Counted from the first letter of the stretch, positions 1 to 9,676 are shown. The stretch is DNA of 64,000 nt from Gilliamella sp. Choc4-2 (GCF_001690355.1 NZ_LZHG01000060.1:1-64000); one strand, 5' to 3'. Notes: generated by a model from the letters alone, not told the origin. Program-made: numbers and translations.

Positions 1-784
1 TATCAAAATAGTCAAGTACTTCTTTATCGCTGCATTCAAGTTCAAGCAAGTAACGTTCTTGTGTGCCTGTATGCATAAAGTCGTTAAATGAAAAACTGCG
101 TTTTTGAGATGCCGCCATCTCTTCTGGTTTGGTTTGGGTTAAATCAATTTCAGTAAAACGCTGTTTGCGTTTGTCTTCGTTTTGACGATAATATTCAACC
201 GTTTTTTTATCCCAACGGTAAGAACTGTAGGCTACCCACGCTTTGTCATAAATTTTATTGTCTATTGTGATAAATTTCGCTTTAAATTGATGCCCTTCTT
301 CAATACACGATGTTGGTAGCGCTTTGGGGCGTGAACCTTTGACGTTTCTAAACTCTCTTAAGCGAAAAGCACCTGAATTGGTCACTTCAAATACACTCAC
401 TTTTAACAGGTCTAGGTTAGTACCTTGCCATTCTTTTACCGATTTATTTTTTTGTAATAATAGATAGACATAACCTTCTCTTAAGGTTCGATAAGCATAT
501 TTAAAATGGGTTAGCGCTTCTTCTGGCTCTCGGTCTGTTAGGGATAACATGCCTTTGTCCCATTCAATCCCTTTAAAGTTTTTAGGTACCACACTTTTTC
601 TAACTAAAAAAAGAGGAAAGCCCTTTTTTTGGCATGCACCACATTTACCATTGTTCAATACCATGTTTTCCTTGGCTTCATTAATCAGCTCAGGGGTTAC
701 AACTGGTGGCTCGTTATTGGCTTGAAGATCGTTGTCGTTAAATTCTGAGTTAGTATTGTTAATCTTTGTATTGTTTGCATCCAT
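1..784 (-). CDS. T6SS effector, VasX/BTH_I2691-type N-terminus (3' end outside window)
   Basis: This is the last visible gene of the T6SS locus; only its first 261 residues lie in the window. The start is the ATG at 784-782, preceded by AAGGAAA about 4 nt upstream; a second in-frame codon order was checked and stays open to base 1. Residues 50-60 hold a CxxC pair followed by KKGFPLFLVRKSVVP, and further on there is YRTLREGYVYLL. Both match my memory of the N-terminal region shared by VasX-like and BTH_I2691-family T6SS effectors. The first 40 residues are Asn-rich and hydrophilic. No signal peptide is seen, as expected for cargo loaded on VgrG. The toxic domain (membrane-inserting in VasX) and any immunity gene would lie to the left. 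The DUF4123 adaptor and VgrG directly upstream support an effector role. Family call is by motif recall, not by search. Confidence 0.68.
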   Translation of the reverse strand, partial: MDANNTKINNTNSEFNDNDLQANNEPPVVTPELINEAKENMVLNNGKCGACQKKGFPLFLVRKSVVPKNFKGIEWDKGMLSLTDREPEEALTHFKYAYRTLREGYVYLLLQKNKSVKEWQGTNLDLLKVSVFEVTNSGAFRLREFRNVKGSRPKALPTSCIEEGHQFKAKFITIDNKIYDKAWVAYSSYRWDKKTVEYYRQNEDKRKQRFTEIDLTQTKPEEMAASQKRSFSFNDFMHTGTQERYLLELECSDKEVLDYFD

Positions 785-807
785 TTTATTTCCTTATTGT
801 TCATTAT

Positions 808-1710
808 TTATTTTTTATTTAATAACATTTGAAAGTGAGTGTGTATGGCTAAAAATCGTTCAGACAAAGTACCTGGCGAATGTACTGCTACATCATTAAT
901 AACAGTGACAATTTCTTCATCTTTTAGCAATTCACCATACTGCATTGAGTAGTAGGTATATACCGTTCTGTCTTTTATGTCTGTTAGGCTAAATGTATTG
1001 ACAGCGGTATAGTAATGTTCCACTAATGCCATTAAGTCTTTTTCACTAACTTCATCGTCTATTTCTTCTTTTATGTCGTACCAGTTGACATAAAGCCTGA
1101 ACAAATTAACGGATTCTTTTTGGCAAAAAGTAATTTTGGGCGGCAAACTCGACGGTAGTAGTTGTTTGTTTTTAGCCGGTTTAATTGTCCTTAATTTTTG
1201 TTGTATATCTATATAGTAATAAGTTAAATTATCCGGAAGAAAAACATTTATCCAATCAGGTGTGGTTGGATGACTATCTTGTAATAGCTGCATTCTAAAT
1301 GGTTCGTAGAAAGGAGCAAATGACATGTTGCAAAGCTCCCCTAGCATTAAACCTATTTTGACTATTCTTTGAGCTATTTCATCAATGCTTTGTGGTGCAA
1401 CAAGCCATCCGCACACATAAGGTTTGGCTGCTAAAAAATCCTCATTAACCTGAATAATAGAAGATAATAATAGTTCTGTATTGACATTTTGATCAGGCTG
1501 ACCAATACAGACTAGATGAGGGCATGTAAATAATTGATGCGATAACGATGGTCGTTTAACCACCGCAATATCTTTTTTAGGTAAAAGCTGTTTTAATCGT
1601 TGTGCGTAAAGTTTGCTTAATTCACTTGTTGTCCCTAGCATATCAATTAATAGGTAGCGATAATGCTTTTTGTTTTCTTCACTATTTAACTGGTTTTGTA
1701 AGGTTATCAC
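808..1710 (-). CDS. DUF4123-domain T6SS effector adaptor (Tap/TEC chaperone)
   Basis: A cytoplasmic protein of 300 residues matching the DUF4123 adaptors that load a specific effector onto a VgrG tip. Supporting features are the N-terminal YRYLLIDML strand, the internal CGWLVAP motif, and the position between vgrG and an effector gene. I chose the GTG at 1710-1708 as start. It overlaps the vgrG stop in a GTGA arrangement and has GGAGG 7 nt upstream. An upstream in-frame TTG at 1728 would also work but sits inside that ribosome-binding site. The overlap implies translational coupling to vgrG, so adaptor and spike are made together. The effector gene begins 23 nt downstream of the stop. Which effector it serves is inferred from adjacency only. 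Confidence 0.75.
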   Translation of the reverse strand: MITLQNQLNSEENKKHYRYLLIDMLGTTSELSKLYAQRLKQLLPKKDIAVVKRPSLSHQLFTCPHLVCIGQPDQNVNTELLLSSIIQVNEDFLAAKPYVCGWLVAPQSIDEIAQRIVKIGLMLGELCNMSFAPFYEPFRMQLLQDSHPTTPDWINVFLPDNLTYYYIDIQQKLRTIKPAKNKQLLPSSLPPKITFCQKESVNLFRLYVNWYDIKEEIDDEVSEKDLMALVEHYYTAVNTFSLTDIKDRTVYTYYSMQYGELLKDEEIVTVINDVAVHSPGTLSERFLAIHTHFQMLLNKK

Positions 1711-4172
1711 TCCATTGCCTCCGAGCAATCACTACCTTCTGGCAATTCGACTTTTGGTGCGTCGTAATTTGATGCACTAAGTACGCCCAAACTTGCTGCT
1801 TTTACATTGACATCCCCCGGTGCGAGTATTTTTACCCCTCCATTTTCAATGATAATAGCTACGCCATCACAAGCTAAGGTGAGTTTTTTATTCGCCGATA
1901 TGATGACTTCACTTTCGGTGCTGGTGATTTTCATGTCTTGTCTTGAACTTAATCGCATTTCGTCATTTTGAGCTTGTATGTCTACATTTCCTTTTGAAGC
2001 AAAGATTTTTATGCCCATTTTATTGGCAAAGAGACTTATCATATCGCCAGCTGTTACCATGAAGCGTTTGAAGGCACTGACATCAACATTGTTTTGTGCT
2101 GTCTGAATCAGGTTTTCACCCGCAGTATGTTGTATTGAGCTTGGCGTAACATTGGCCATACCCGCGGCTGCGTAACTGAGTATGCCAGGTTGTTTTAACT
2201 CTTCTAAACTTTGTTCAAGCAGTTGTTTTTGAGTTTGTAAGTCGGCAAGTTCGGCTTCTGCCGCTTCGGCAAGAGCATTTAGTCTTTTGACCATTTCGCA
2301 GGCCTGAGTTAGCTCTTTAACAGCATTGTCCATTTGTAATTGCATGCCACCTGCTTGGGTTTGCTCTTCACTGGTGAGGTATAAACCTTTGCCCGCTCTT
2401 ATTGCTCCCCATTCATCAGTACGCAGCTCTATCCCTTCACCCCGTTTTTCTTTATTTTCATCCACTAAATGCCCAATGTTAAGTTGGGTTTTGCCGTATT
2501 CAGTGGCAAGTTTGATGTGCTCTTGACCGCGTTTGTCATCCATGCGCAATTTATTATTCGCTGGGGTGCGAATCACATTGCGGTGTTTGTTAGCTGCCGT
2601 AACAAGATCAGGGTGGGCACTGTCGTGCATGGCATGGGAAATATAAGGTCTGTCAGGATTGCCGTCAGTAAAAGCAATCGCTACTTCTGTGCCGTCTATT
2701 AATGGAAAGTGAAAACCATAGGTGCTACCTGCATAAGGTTTAGCAAGTCTTATCCATAAACTCTCACTGCCTTTTTTCCAGTTTTTTAAATCAAAATTAA
2801 ATTTAACACGATATCGTCCTTGGGTATCGATATAGCCATAAGTATCATTGTCAGGGCTACTTACACGTGCTGGTAATGTTCCACTGACTTGTGGCCAAGC
2901 TATAGGCTCTGGACGGTACGGCTTTAATACATTAAAAGGAATGGCGGTAAAGCTCAGTTCGTAAGAATCGGTGCGACTGCCTTTTCCCGCTACACTTAAA
3001 ATAATTATCCCTTCATTCATGCCGGCTAATGGGTTGCCATTGATGCAAATCAGTTGCCCAGGAGCTAGATTATAACGGTTGGTTTTACCACTAATAATAA
3101 TTTGCTTACTGATTGCTCGCTCATGACGTATACGGGCATACCAGCTACCACCTTCCGGAGCATCGCTACTGCGATATTCATGCTGTGATCTTTTCTCATC
3201 ATCGCCGTCATCACCATTTTTTCCGCTATTATGATGATTTGAACTATTACCAATTAAACTTTTATAATGTTCTGCGTAACGATAGTTGGTACCATAAGTG
3301 GTTTTGTCATCAGGTTGTGAATTTACTGTGCTGAGTAAATTAGCCGTTGCTTGTCGATAGTTATAATCTTGTACTTGAACCGCTGATTCAACGGTTTGGC
3401 TGTGCATGCTAATATCCCAAATACTTTCAGTTCCACCGTCAAGAGTGCCACTTGGCAATTTGTAATCGATGTTGGCAACCTGCTCAAATCCCTGTTCATA
3501 GTCACTGATGACAAGAACATCACAATCATGCTCAGCATGGCTTTCAAAGCGAAACCAAATGCCAACATCAGCCATTAATCTTTGAATAAATTCAAGATCA
3601 CTTTCTTGCCATTGGGTTATAAATTCTCTTATTGGGTATTGTTCCCTAAGTTCTAAACGGTAATCTATTCCACTAAGCCCAGAATTCCTTAACACCTCTT
3701 CAACAACGCCAATAACACTCTGGTTTTGAAATATGGCGCTTTTACGATTTAGCGTTAGTCTAGCTATTCGTGGCGATAATACGACTTGGTAATGTGCCTC
3801 GTCTTTATTTACAGATAATTGACTAAATTCAGTGATGATGCCATAAATTTTGCGTGAATCGCTACCCATTCGCAAATCACTTAAGGAACGAATTGCTGAA
3901 CTTAATATATTTTTACCTGTTGGATTAAACGAAAATGATGCGTCTTTATTTAAAAAAGACTCTGTTGATAAAACTTTATTGGTACTGGTAAAGGTAATGG
4001 TGTAACGCCACAATTGGTTTAACGTTTCTTCACCACTAACGTTTAAAGTAGAGATTGGTGATGTAATCCCATCAATCATTAAGGTATATCGGTTATGGCT
4101 AACAGTGTCTGATTGTCCATTGATTAAATTATTACCTACTTGGTTCATAATTTTACTTAAATCTTTTTTCAA
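1707..4172 (-). CDS. vgrG: VgrG/TssI spike protein
   Basis: The trimeric needle tip of the T6SS, which sits on the Hcp tube and carries effectors. The 821 residues show the usual order: a gp27-like base from about residue 30 to 400, a gp5 OB-fold around residues 430-520 (ends with DGNPDRPYISHAMHD), then the DUF2345 repetitive beta-prism with a coiled-coil stretch near 620-660. It stops soon after DUF2345, so it carries no fused toxin domain. Translation probably starts at the TTG at 4172, which has AGGAG 6 nt upstream. The internal ATG at 4148 lacks a good ribosome-binding site. The gene follows tssE after a 103-nt gap and overlaps the DUF4123 gene by 4 nt, making a VgrG-adaptor-effector cassette at the end of the T6SS operon. 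Confidence 0.95.
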   Translation of the reverse strand: MKKDLSKIMNQVGNNLINGQSDTVSHNRYTLMIDGITSPISTLNVSGEETLNQLWRYTITFTSTNKVLSTESFLNKDASFSFNPTGKNILSSAIRSLSDLRMGSDSRKIYGIITEFSQLSVNKDEAHYQVVLSPRIARLTLNRKSAIFQNQSVIGVVEEVLRNSGLSGIDYRLELREQYPIREFITQWQESDLEFIQRLMADVGIWFRFESHAEHDCDVLVISDYEQGFEQVANIDYKLPSGTLDGGTESIWDISMHSQTVESAVQVQDYNYRQATANLLSTVNSQPDDKTTYGTNYRYAEHYKSLIGNSSNHHNSGKNGDDGDDEKRSQHEYRSSDAPEGGSWYARIRHERAISKQIIISGKTNRYNLAPGQLICINGNPLAGMNEGIIILSVAGKGSRTDSYELSFTAIPFNVLKPYRPEPIAWPQVSGTLPARVSSPDNDTYGYIDTQGRYRVKFNFDLKNWKKGSESLWIRLAKPYAGSTYGFHFPLIDGTEVAIAFTDGNPDRPYISHAMHDSAHPDLVTAANKHRNVIRTPANNKLRMDDKRGQEHIKLATEYGKTQLNIGHLVDENKEKRGEGIELRTDEWGAIRAGKGLYLTSEEQTQAGGMQLQMDNAVKELTQACEMVKRLNALAEAAEAELADLQTQKQLLEQSLEELKQPGILSYAAAGMANVTPSSIQHTAGENLIQTAQNNVDVSAFKRFMVTAGDMISLFANKMGIKIFASKGNVDIQAQNDEMRLSSRQDMKITSTESEVIISANKKLTLACDGVAIIIENGGVKILAPGDVNVKAASLGVLSASNYDAPKVELPEGSDCSEAME

Positions 4173-4275
4173 TTTTATCTCCTTTTCATTCCTTATTTCA
4201 TCTTGCTACCTTGATTCGATATCTAATGTATTCGTTTTACTTAGATAACGTTCATCTTAAATTTATTTTTTCACG

Positions 4276-4701
4276 TTAGTGACGCGCTGTTTTTCGGCTG
4301 TATTTTAACCGTGCTTTGCCATCCGACATGAAATATGTCCCATATTTTACAAGTCCACCTTCTTTAAAATAACAGACCAATTCATAACCTAATACCATTG
4401 CGTCATTGCTTTTTTCATCTATGTTGATATCAATTGAAGCTAATCTTGGCTCATACATCAGCAGTGTCCGTTCAATCGCTCTCATTAAGACATAAGCCGA
4501 TGAAGGTAGCGCTTGAAAAACGGTGGACATGTCTGGTAATCCATAGTCTGGCAGGTGATGAATTGCCCCTGCACGACTATTTAAAATTCGTTCAATGTTA
4601 TCCATGACACTGATAATGGTTTGTTCATTTTCGGCTACGTCATCGATCGGTATGCCTGATTCAAAGTAACCGTATAGCATGTCGTATAACGAAGCACTCA
4701 T
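4276..4701 (-). CDS. tssE: T6SS baseplate subunit TssE (gp25-like)
   Basis: This 141-residue protein is the T6SS counterpart of phage T4 gp25, a wedge component that anchors the contractile sheath to the baseplate. The signature stretch runs from about residue 33 to 75 (NIERILNSRAG, then HHLPDYGLPD), followed by the conserved region ending YEPRLASI near residue 100. Length is typical of the family. It starts 2 nt after the tssJ stop and is followed by a 103-nt gap before vgrG. That gap contains a 7-bp inverted repeat (4220-4226 with 4241-4247) without a T-tract, so I do not call a terminator there. It acts in the cytoplasm with TssF, TssG and TssK. Confidence 0.93.
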   Translation of the reverse strand: MSASLYDMLYGYFESGIPIDDVAENEQTIISVMDNIERILNSRAGAIHHLPDYGLPDMSTVFQALPSSAYVLMRAIERTLLMYEPRLASIDINIDEKSNDAMVLGYELVCYFKEGGLVKYGTYFMSDGKARLKYSRKTARH

Positions 4702-4703
4702 TT

Positions 4704-5219
4704 TTACTCTTCTTCCTCTAATTTTATTGAGTATTGTTTTGCCGAAATTTCACGTGCTGAAGTAATGTTTAGGTCACCACGCTTTAACACTAATCGCCAT
4801 GTGTTATTTTTTAGGTTTGGCTCTTTAAAAAGTGCAATAACCCCAACGGCATTCGCTTTTTTGTTTAATGGTGTATCAATTGAAATTGCGGTATCAGGTT
4901 TTAATACGACTTCTTTACTTTCTAACAATGAATCGCCTAATACATCACTATCTTGAGTAACTAGGTCTTGGTAAGTTGCAGAATTAAATTTGTTATTATT
5001 TTTCAATTGGTAAATGCGTATTACAACTGGTGAAGATCTTCCGTCATCCCCCATGTTTAATTCTGATCTGGCTATGAGGTCTAAATGCAGTGTTCTTATA
5101 TTCCATTTAAATACTGAATCACTAAGATCCGATGCTGATTCAGTTACGCTTTGTGCAATACCACATCCTGTTAACCATACAATTGATAAACTCGCAATTA
5201 ATAATTTGATTAATTTCAT
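4704..5219 (-). CDS. tssJ: T6SS outer-membrane lipoprotein TssJ
   Basis: TssJ is the outer-membrane lipoprotein of the TssJLM membrane complex and binds the periplasmic C-terminus of TssM. The 171-residue product has a clear lipoprotein signal: positive N-terminus, hydrophobic core, and the lipobox L-T-G-C with the acylated Cys at residue 19. Residue +2 is Gly, so no inner-membrane retention signal is visible. The mature domain contains the alternating beta segments expected of the transthyretin-like fold (for example the VVIRIYQLK strand near residue 65). It lies between tssG and tssE with gaps of 17 and 2 nt. Its position and length fit the family well. Confidence 0.9.
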   Translation of the reverse strand: MKLIKLLIASLSIVWLTGCGIAQSVTESASDLSDSVFKWNIRTLHLDLIARSELNMGDDGRSSPVVIRIYQLKNNNKFNSATYQDLVTQDSDVLGDSLLESKEVVLKPDTAISIDTPLNKKANAVGVIALFKEPNLKNNTWRLVLKRGDLNITSAREISAKQYSIKLEEEE

Positions 5220-5236
5220 TTTGATTCCTTTTCTTT

Positions 5237-6286
5237 TTAATGTGCATTGTAATCAATCCCCGAATATTGCCCTATGTTTATAGCAACGGTTTCTTGAATT
5301 GATTCATTATTGGTGTTTGCTTTGCTAAATGAGGCTGTCAGTCCTAATCGACAATTCTTCGAGGTTAGCCTGCTACTTGGCAAAAAGTTTTTCTTGATTT
5401 TAAGTGTTAGTTTGGCATCAACTTGATAGCCTAAATAAACTCGTAATAAAGCTAATATATCTTGAAATAATTGACCATCCGGCAGTAACTCTGCTATCTG
5501 CTCTTCATATTGAGGAGTGATAGCAATATGGATAGTTTGGTTGCATTCTTTAAAACGCGATCCTAATGCTCTAGCACCATTTAATCCCATTCGCTGTTGC
5601 CCTTTTCCCCCTAATTTGACCGGCGTGTCTATAGTGTGCCAAATTGGATAAAATTCAGTGACATCTACTTTGGCGTCATCCACCATCACCCGAATTAATC
5701 CAGCGACCCCTTCAGCAGTGCGTGTTTTTTGAGACATTAATCCTAATAATGCCAAAAAACGGGATAATGGAGTGCCTATTTGGTCACCTGTGCCTTTAAT
5801 TCCTAAACCTATTAAGCCCAATAAACATTGGGAAACAGGATCACGCCCGCCGCTGGTAAAACTCGAAGGGTAGTGATACTTTAACCATATACGATAAAAC
5901 TGCGTGATGATCCGGTGATTGAACATATCCAAAAAATCTGTCATCACTTGGTAATTATCTTCACGGCGTATAATGTTGTTAAGTAATCTTAACGGTAATA
6001 CGGCATCAACCCCATATAATCCAAGAAATCGGGTTCTGACTGTCGCAGGACGATTTAAATAAGGCGTCCGTTCAATATATTTGAGCTCACTAGCTGGAAA
6101 AGACATGTCCACCGAAGGTGCAAAACGCAATGGGTCGGCAGCAGGTGATTCGTTTTTACCCAATATAGGTTCTGATGCATATAATTGTTCAAGTAACTGA
6201 CAAAAACGATAAAAGTTTATTTTTGGCAGTTCTTTTTCAATCATTTGCATTAAAGGGCTGTTTTCGATACTTTGCTCTGATTCCAT
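5237..6286 (-). CDS. tssG: T6SS baseplate subunit TssG
   Basis: TssG (349 residues) forms the TssF2G1 wedge of the T6SS baseplate with TssF. The N-terminal stretch INFYRFCQLLEQLY and the conserved FLGLYG near residue 88 are typical of the family, as is the segment ending in PLSRFLALLGL. The start at 6286 overlaps the end of tssF by 37 nt. AGGA lies about 11 nt upstream, a little far, so translation may depend on coupling to tssF. A downstream in-frame Met (residue 13) is possible but would remove part of the N-terminal helix. The gene belongs to the tssA-F-G-J-E block. Confidence 0.92.
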   Translation of the reverse strand: MESEQSIENSPLMQMIEKELPKINFYRFCQLLEQLYASEPILGKNESPAADPLRFAPSVDMSFPASELKYIERTPYLNRPATVRTRFLGLYGVDAVLPLRLLNNIIRREDNYQVMTDFLDMFNHRIITQFYRIWLKYHYPSSFTSGGRDPVSQCLLGLIGLGIKGTGDQIGTPLSRFLALLGLMSQKTRTAEGVAGLIRVMVDDAKVDVTEFYPIWHTIDTPVKLGGKGQQRMGLNGARALGSRFKECNQTIHIAITPQYEEQIAELLPDGQLFQDILALLRVYLGYQVDAKLTLKIKKNFLPSSRLTSKNCRLGLTASFSKANTNNESIQETVAINIGQYSGIDYNAH

Positions 6287-8013
6287 ACTATTTTCTTTCC
6301 TGTTGGTAAACTAATGATAACCAGTTGTGTAAATAGATTAACATCGGCATACAAGGCAAAAAATTGCTGTAGTAATTCGCCAAATAGCATCATGTCACTT
6401 TCACCTGTGAATTGATAACTGTTTAGTGTAACTTCAATTTCAATTCCACGTTGTAACATGCCGTTTTCTGTTCGTTTTATTATTCGATGTGAGACTTCAA
6501 TAATTCCTTCTAAACGTCGGCGATTAATTTCATTTTCTGTCCAGTCGTATAAAGCAAGTGTTCCACGTAACACTTCGGCATTCATTAGCGATAGGTAGTT
6601 CGGCGCTAGGTGTGATAGTACTCGCCAATAAAAACGGTCTTCTGTTGGTGGGTAACATGGCATTGTCGGCGAACATAAGTTGCGTACTTTGGCAATGCTA
6701 CTATGAGAATCAGCAAGTTCGTGAATTCGAGCATTACGTAACGCTTTTCGCGGTAACATGCCATTGGTACCTGTTACTCGTAAAGATAACGTTTCATTTT
6801 CAAAGTGTTCATCTTTATCCCAGATTTTTCCACCAAGAATTAGCCATGTGTCATGCAGCCCCGATGCGCCTTTACGAACGCGCGTGTGATAATAGCGTTC
6901 TGGTGAGTCATGTCGTAACATACCACCACGATGTTTAAAACTAGTAAAAGGAACATAACGATATCGTCCTTCTTTTGTAATAGCTTCTACATGTTCAACT
7001 GAGTAAACTTCGACATGTCCGTCTTGTCTTAATAATGGGCGAAGTAGGTATTCGCTTTCTAATTGATTTACTACAATAGGATCGGCTTCCATATCAAATA
7101 GGTTAATGACTGGAACACAATGTAAACGGATATTGTCATAAGCCAATGGCATATCGCTTGGCCAAGTTTCACTAAGTGTTAATTCAATGTCAATATAGGT
7201 ACAAGATTCTGGTACATTTTTTATGTTTAAACCATGCAGATCAACAAACATGAATTTTTCACGAAATGCAAAATATTCTAATAGCAGTTGATAGCCAGAG
7301 AAAGCATTATCTGGCTTTAACCATAAGCGATCCTCATCAGCAAATCCTACTGGTGTTATTTTACCGTCGAAGCTAAATTTTTCTTCGGTATTAGTTGAGT
7401 AGCGTAGATGCATAGCCGCTACTTGTTGAGTTAAAGCATGATGTAATGTAGAAGCTATTGGAGCATCAGCATTGAGATAAAGCCGTAAACAAGACAGGTC
7501 GATCTGTTCAAAGTCAGCTAGCTCACTAAAGCTTAAACGTATTGATATTACACTTCGGCCGTCATGACTTAATTCAAGTTTTGCTCGATTTATTTTTATT
7601 GGTTGTAATGTGACTGATTGTGTTGTTCTAAATGGGCATTTAGTTCCAACATGCCCTAAGGGCTCAGTCTGTACTTGTAATCCTTTTGGAATCACTTCTT
7701 GGCGCGATAATATGGAATAATCAGGCGTTAATTCAACTATCGACATGGAAGGAATTAAACGCAGGTAATGTGGCCAAAGTAATGTCACCAAACTTTCAGT
7801 TAGTTCGGGTATATCATCGTCAATTTTCTGACGTAACCGCCCGGTTAAAAAAGCAAAACCTTCAAATAATCGTTCTACGTAAGGATCGCGATCACCTACA
7901 CGATCTAAGTTTAATAAACTTGCTCTGTCTGGGTGTATTTTAGCGAACTCTTTTCCAGCTTCTCGCAAATAACGCATTTCTGATTCGTAATAGCGTAGAA
8001 TTAAATCATCCAT
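6250..8013 (-). CDS. tssF: T6SS baseplate subunit TssF
   Basis: This 587-residue protein is TssF, the larger wedge subunit of the T6SS baseplate. The N-terminus is diagnostic: YYESEMRYLREAGKEFAK, then DPYVERLFEGFAFLTGRL within the first 60 residues, followed by LPH/LWPHYLRLIPSM-like motifs. Length matches the usual 580-620. It starts 49 nt after tssA and its 3' end overlaps tssG by 37 nt, an arrangement that favours stoichiometric translation of the two wedge partners. It works in the cytoplasm, bound to TssK and TssG, around the VgrG hub. Confidence 0.94.
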   Translation of the reverse strand: MDDLILRYYESEMRYLREAGKEFAKIHPDRASLLNLDRVGDRDPYVERLFEGFAFLTGRLRQKIDDDIPELTESLVTLLWPHYLRLIPSMSIVELTPDYSILSRQEVIPKGLQVQTEPLGHVGTKCPFRTTQSVTLQPIKINRAKLELSHDGRSVISIRLSFSELADFEQIDLSCLRLYLNADAPIASTLHHALTQQVAAMHLRYSTNTEEKFSFDGKITPVGFADEDRLWLKPDNAFSGYQLLLEYFAFREKFMFVDLHGLNIKNVPESCTYIDIELTLSETWPSDMPLAYDNIRLHCVPVINLFDMEADPIVVNQLESEYLLRPLLRQDGHVEVYSVEHVEAITKEGRYRYVPFTSFKHRGGMLRHDSPERYYHTRVRKGASGLHDTWLILGGKIWDKDEHFENETLSLRVTGTNGMLPRKALRNARIHELADSHSSIAKVRNLCSPTMPCYPPTEDRFYWRVLSHLAPNYLSLMNAEVLRGTLALYDWTENEINRRRLEGIIEVSHRIIKRTENGMLQRGIEIEVTLNSYQFTGESDMMLFGELLQQFFALYADVNLFTQLVIISLPTGKKIVWNQSKVSKTAL

Positions 8014-8062
8014 TGTTTTTCTCTTAACTGATTATATTTTTGTCTTTTAGTTATAAATAATG

Positions 8063-9676
8063 TTACATCGCATTTAATGCACGAGCAGGATCAAGCTGCA
8101 TTAATTCATGTTGTAACAGATCTATTTGTTCTGGCAGATTGACTTTTATGCCGTCTTTTAATTGGCTTTTTTGTTTCATTAATCTCAGTAGAAAACGTTT
8201 TACATCAAAGATTAATTCGGGCTCCCATTGAATTAATGTCAATGTTTCTTGTTGATTATTCAATCCAATTAGTAATTTTAGTGCAATATCTTGTTTACCA
8301 AGCTGTTCAGCAATTCGAGCTTGTGTATATTGAAGTAAATATCGTTGCTTCGGTGAGCGTACAGATGGTAAGTTTTGTAACCATTGAAATGATTTTTCTA
8401 AATTTTCGCTACGCGCTAATTCTTGGGCTTGTTTTTCAATTTCTACCCAATCGTTTTCGCCCGATATTGAAACTGGACCAATGCTGTCATCTTCATCTAA
8501 ATGGTGTATACGCGCGTTTGTCGCTATCCAATTTAAGGTTTCATCGTCAGCAAATGGCATTCCATTATCAAAACAAAGGCGCTCAATACCATTGAGTCGT
8601 TCTAACATTAATCCGATGTCAGCCAAAAAAATATCTGCCCAAGATTGATGAGGCTCACCCAATTTTTGAAGCGATAAGATCGTTGCTCGTTGTAAATCTA
8701 ACCAGAAGTGATTTGCCCCTTCCATAAAGGCAGCTTCAACACGTTCAAATAATTCCGCCCATTGTTGTTGTAGGATCAATCGATTAATATTTTGTTTAAG
8801 TTCAGCCCTTGGTGCTGGTAAGCGTGTTCTACCTCTCTGATCAACTGGCGGTAAGTCAATTATGGTATCCCATCTAAGTATTCGTAAAAATCGCCCTGCT
8901 GGTAAATACCCTTCTGGTTTTTCACGCAGGAAAGCAGCCATTTTGCGAGCTTGATCAAGAAGATCACGTTGAGAGCTAATTTTTACATCAGCAATTTTTA
9001 TCGGCGATTCAACAGCTGATGCCGTTTCTGTTGTTGCCTGTTTTGCTGCTTCTTCAGTTGATGTATTTGCAGCTTGTTGCTTTAGGTTGTTATTAAAAAA
9101 ATGAAAAAGTGCTGATAAATCTGGTGGTTCAACCGTTTGTTCTGGCGTTTCACCTACAAATAATTTTTTACAACTTTGATCTATTTCATTTAATGCAATA
9201 ATAATACGACTTAAATTTTCTTCAGAAATTGGCTGCACTAAGGTAAGTTGGTCGATAAACCTAGCATTAGCTAACCATTCGATCGCATTTTTACGAATGT
9301 TATGTCGAGAGGGATAGATCGATGATCCAAATGTGTTAAGTAAGCCACCAAGTAGTTCTATCCCATCTGCATAGCCATCTGCACCGTCAACGTATAATCG
9401 AGCAAGACAATAATAAGTAGCAACACGGATGTCTTTACTACTTTGTTTTATCATGTTTTCGCTTTCAGTAACAATCATTGGGTAATCAATGCCTGAAAGC
9501 TTATTGATTTCATCTTTTATTTCTTGAAAAGTATCATAATAAGTTAAATCTTCACCCGAAGGTTTGTCTGGACTGATTGGTTGTAACCAATCAGTCCATT
9601 TTTGATTTAGCTGTTCTTTTGCTGATTCACTGGTATCTTGCGTGCCAAAGATACGACTTAACAGTTGGCTAAACAT
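8063..9676 (-). CDS. tssA: T6SS assembly cap protein TssA (VasJ-type)
   Basis: TssA coordinates baseplate docking and sheath-tube polymerisation. The 537-residue protein has an ImpA_N domain in the first 150 residues (WLQPISPDKPSGEDLTYYD, then KDIRVATYYCLARLY). A low-complexity Ala/Thr linker follows at about residues 205-225, and a C-terminal helical domain resembles VasJ. The length matches long TssA variants, which tend to stay at the distal sheath end. It is transcribed after tssM (33-nt gap) and before tssF (49 nt). The TssA subclass is my inference from size and domain order. Confidence 0.88.
   Translation of the reverse strand: MFSQLLSRIFGTQDTSESAKEQLNQKWTDWLQPISPDKPSGEDLTYYDTFQEIKDEINKLSGIDYPMIVTESENMIKQSSKDIRVATYYCLARLYVDGADGYADGIELLGGLLNTFGSSIYPSRHNIRKNAIEWLANARFIDQLTLVQPISEENLSRIIIALNEIDQSCKKLFVGETPEQTVEPPDLSALFHFFNNNLKQQAANTSTEEAAKQATTETASAVESPIKIADVKISSQRDLLDQARKMAAFLREKPEGYLPAGRFLRILRWDTIIDLPPVDQRGRTRLPAPRAELKQNINRLILQQQWAELFERVEAAFMEGANHFWLDLQRATILSLQKLGEPHQSWADIFLADIGLMLERLNGIERLCFDNGMPFADDETLNWIATNARIHHLDEDDSIGPVSISGENDWVEIEKQAQELARSENLEKSFQWLQNLPSVRSPKQRYLLQYTQARIAEQLGKQDIALKLLIGLNNQQETLTLIQWEPELIFDVKRFLLRLMKQKSQLKDGIKVNLPEQIDLLQHELMQLDPARALNAM

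Noticed and set aside
1711..1728. In-frame TTG start 18 nt upstream for the DUF4123 gene
   Set aside because: It would place the start inside the GGAGG that serves the downstream GTG, and TTG here has no ribosome-binding site of its own.
6558..6938. 126-residue plus-strand ORF inside tssF
   Set aside because: It is antisense to a clear TssF coding region, has no ribosome-binding site, and its sequence resembles no protein family.
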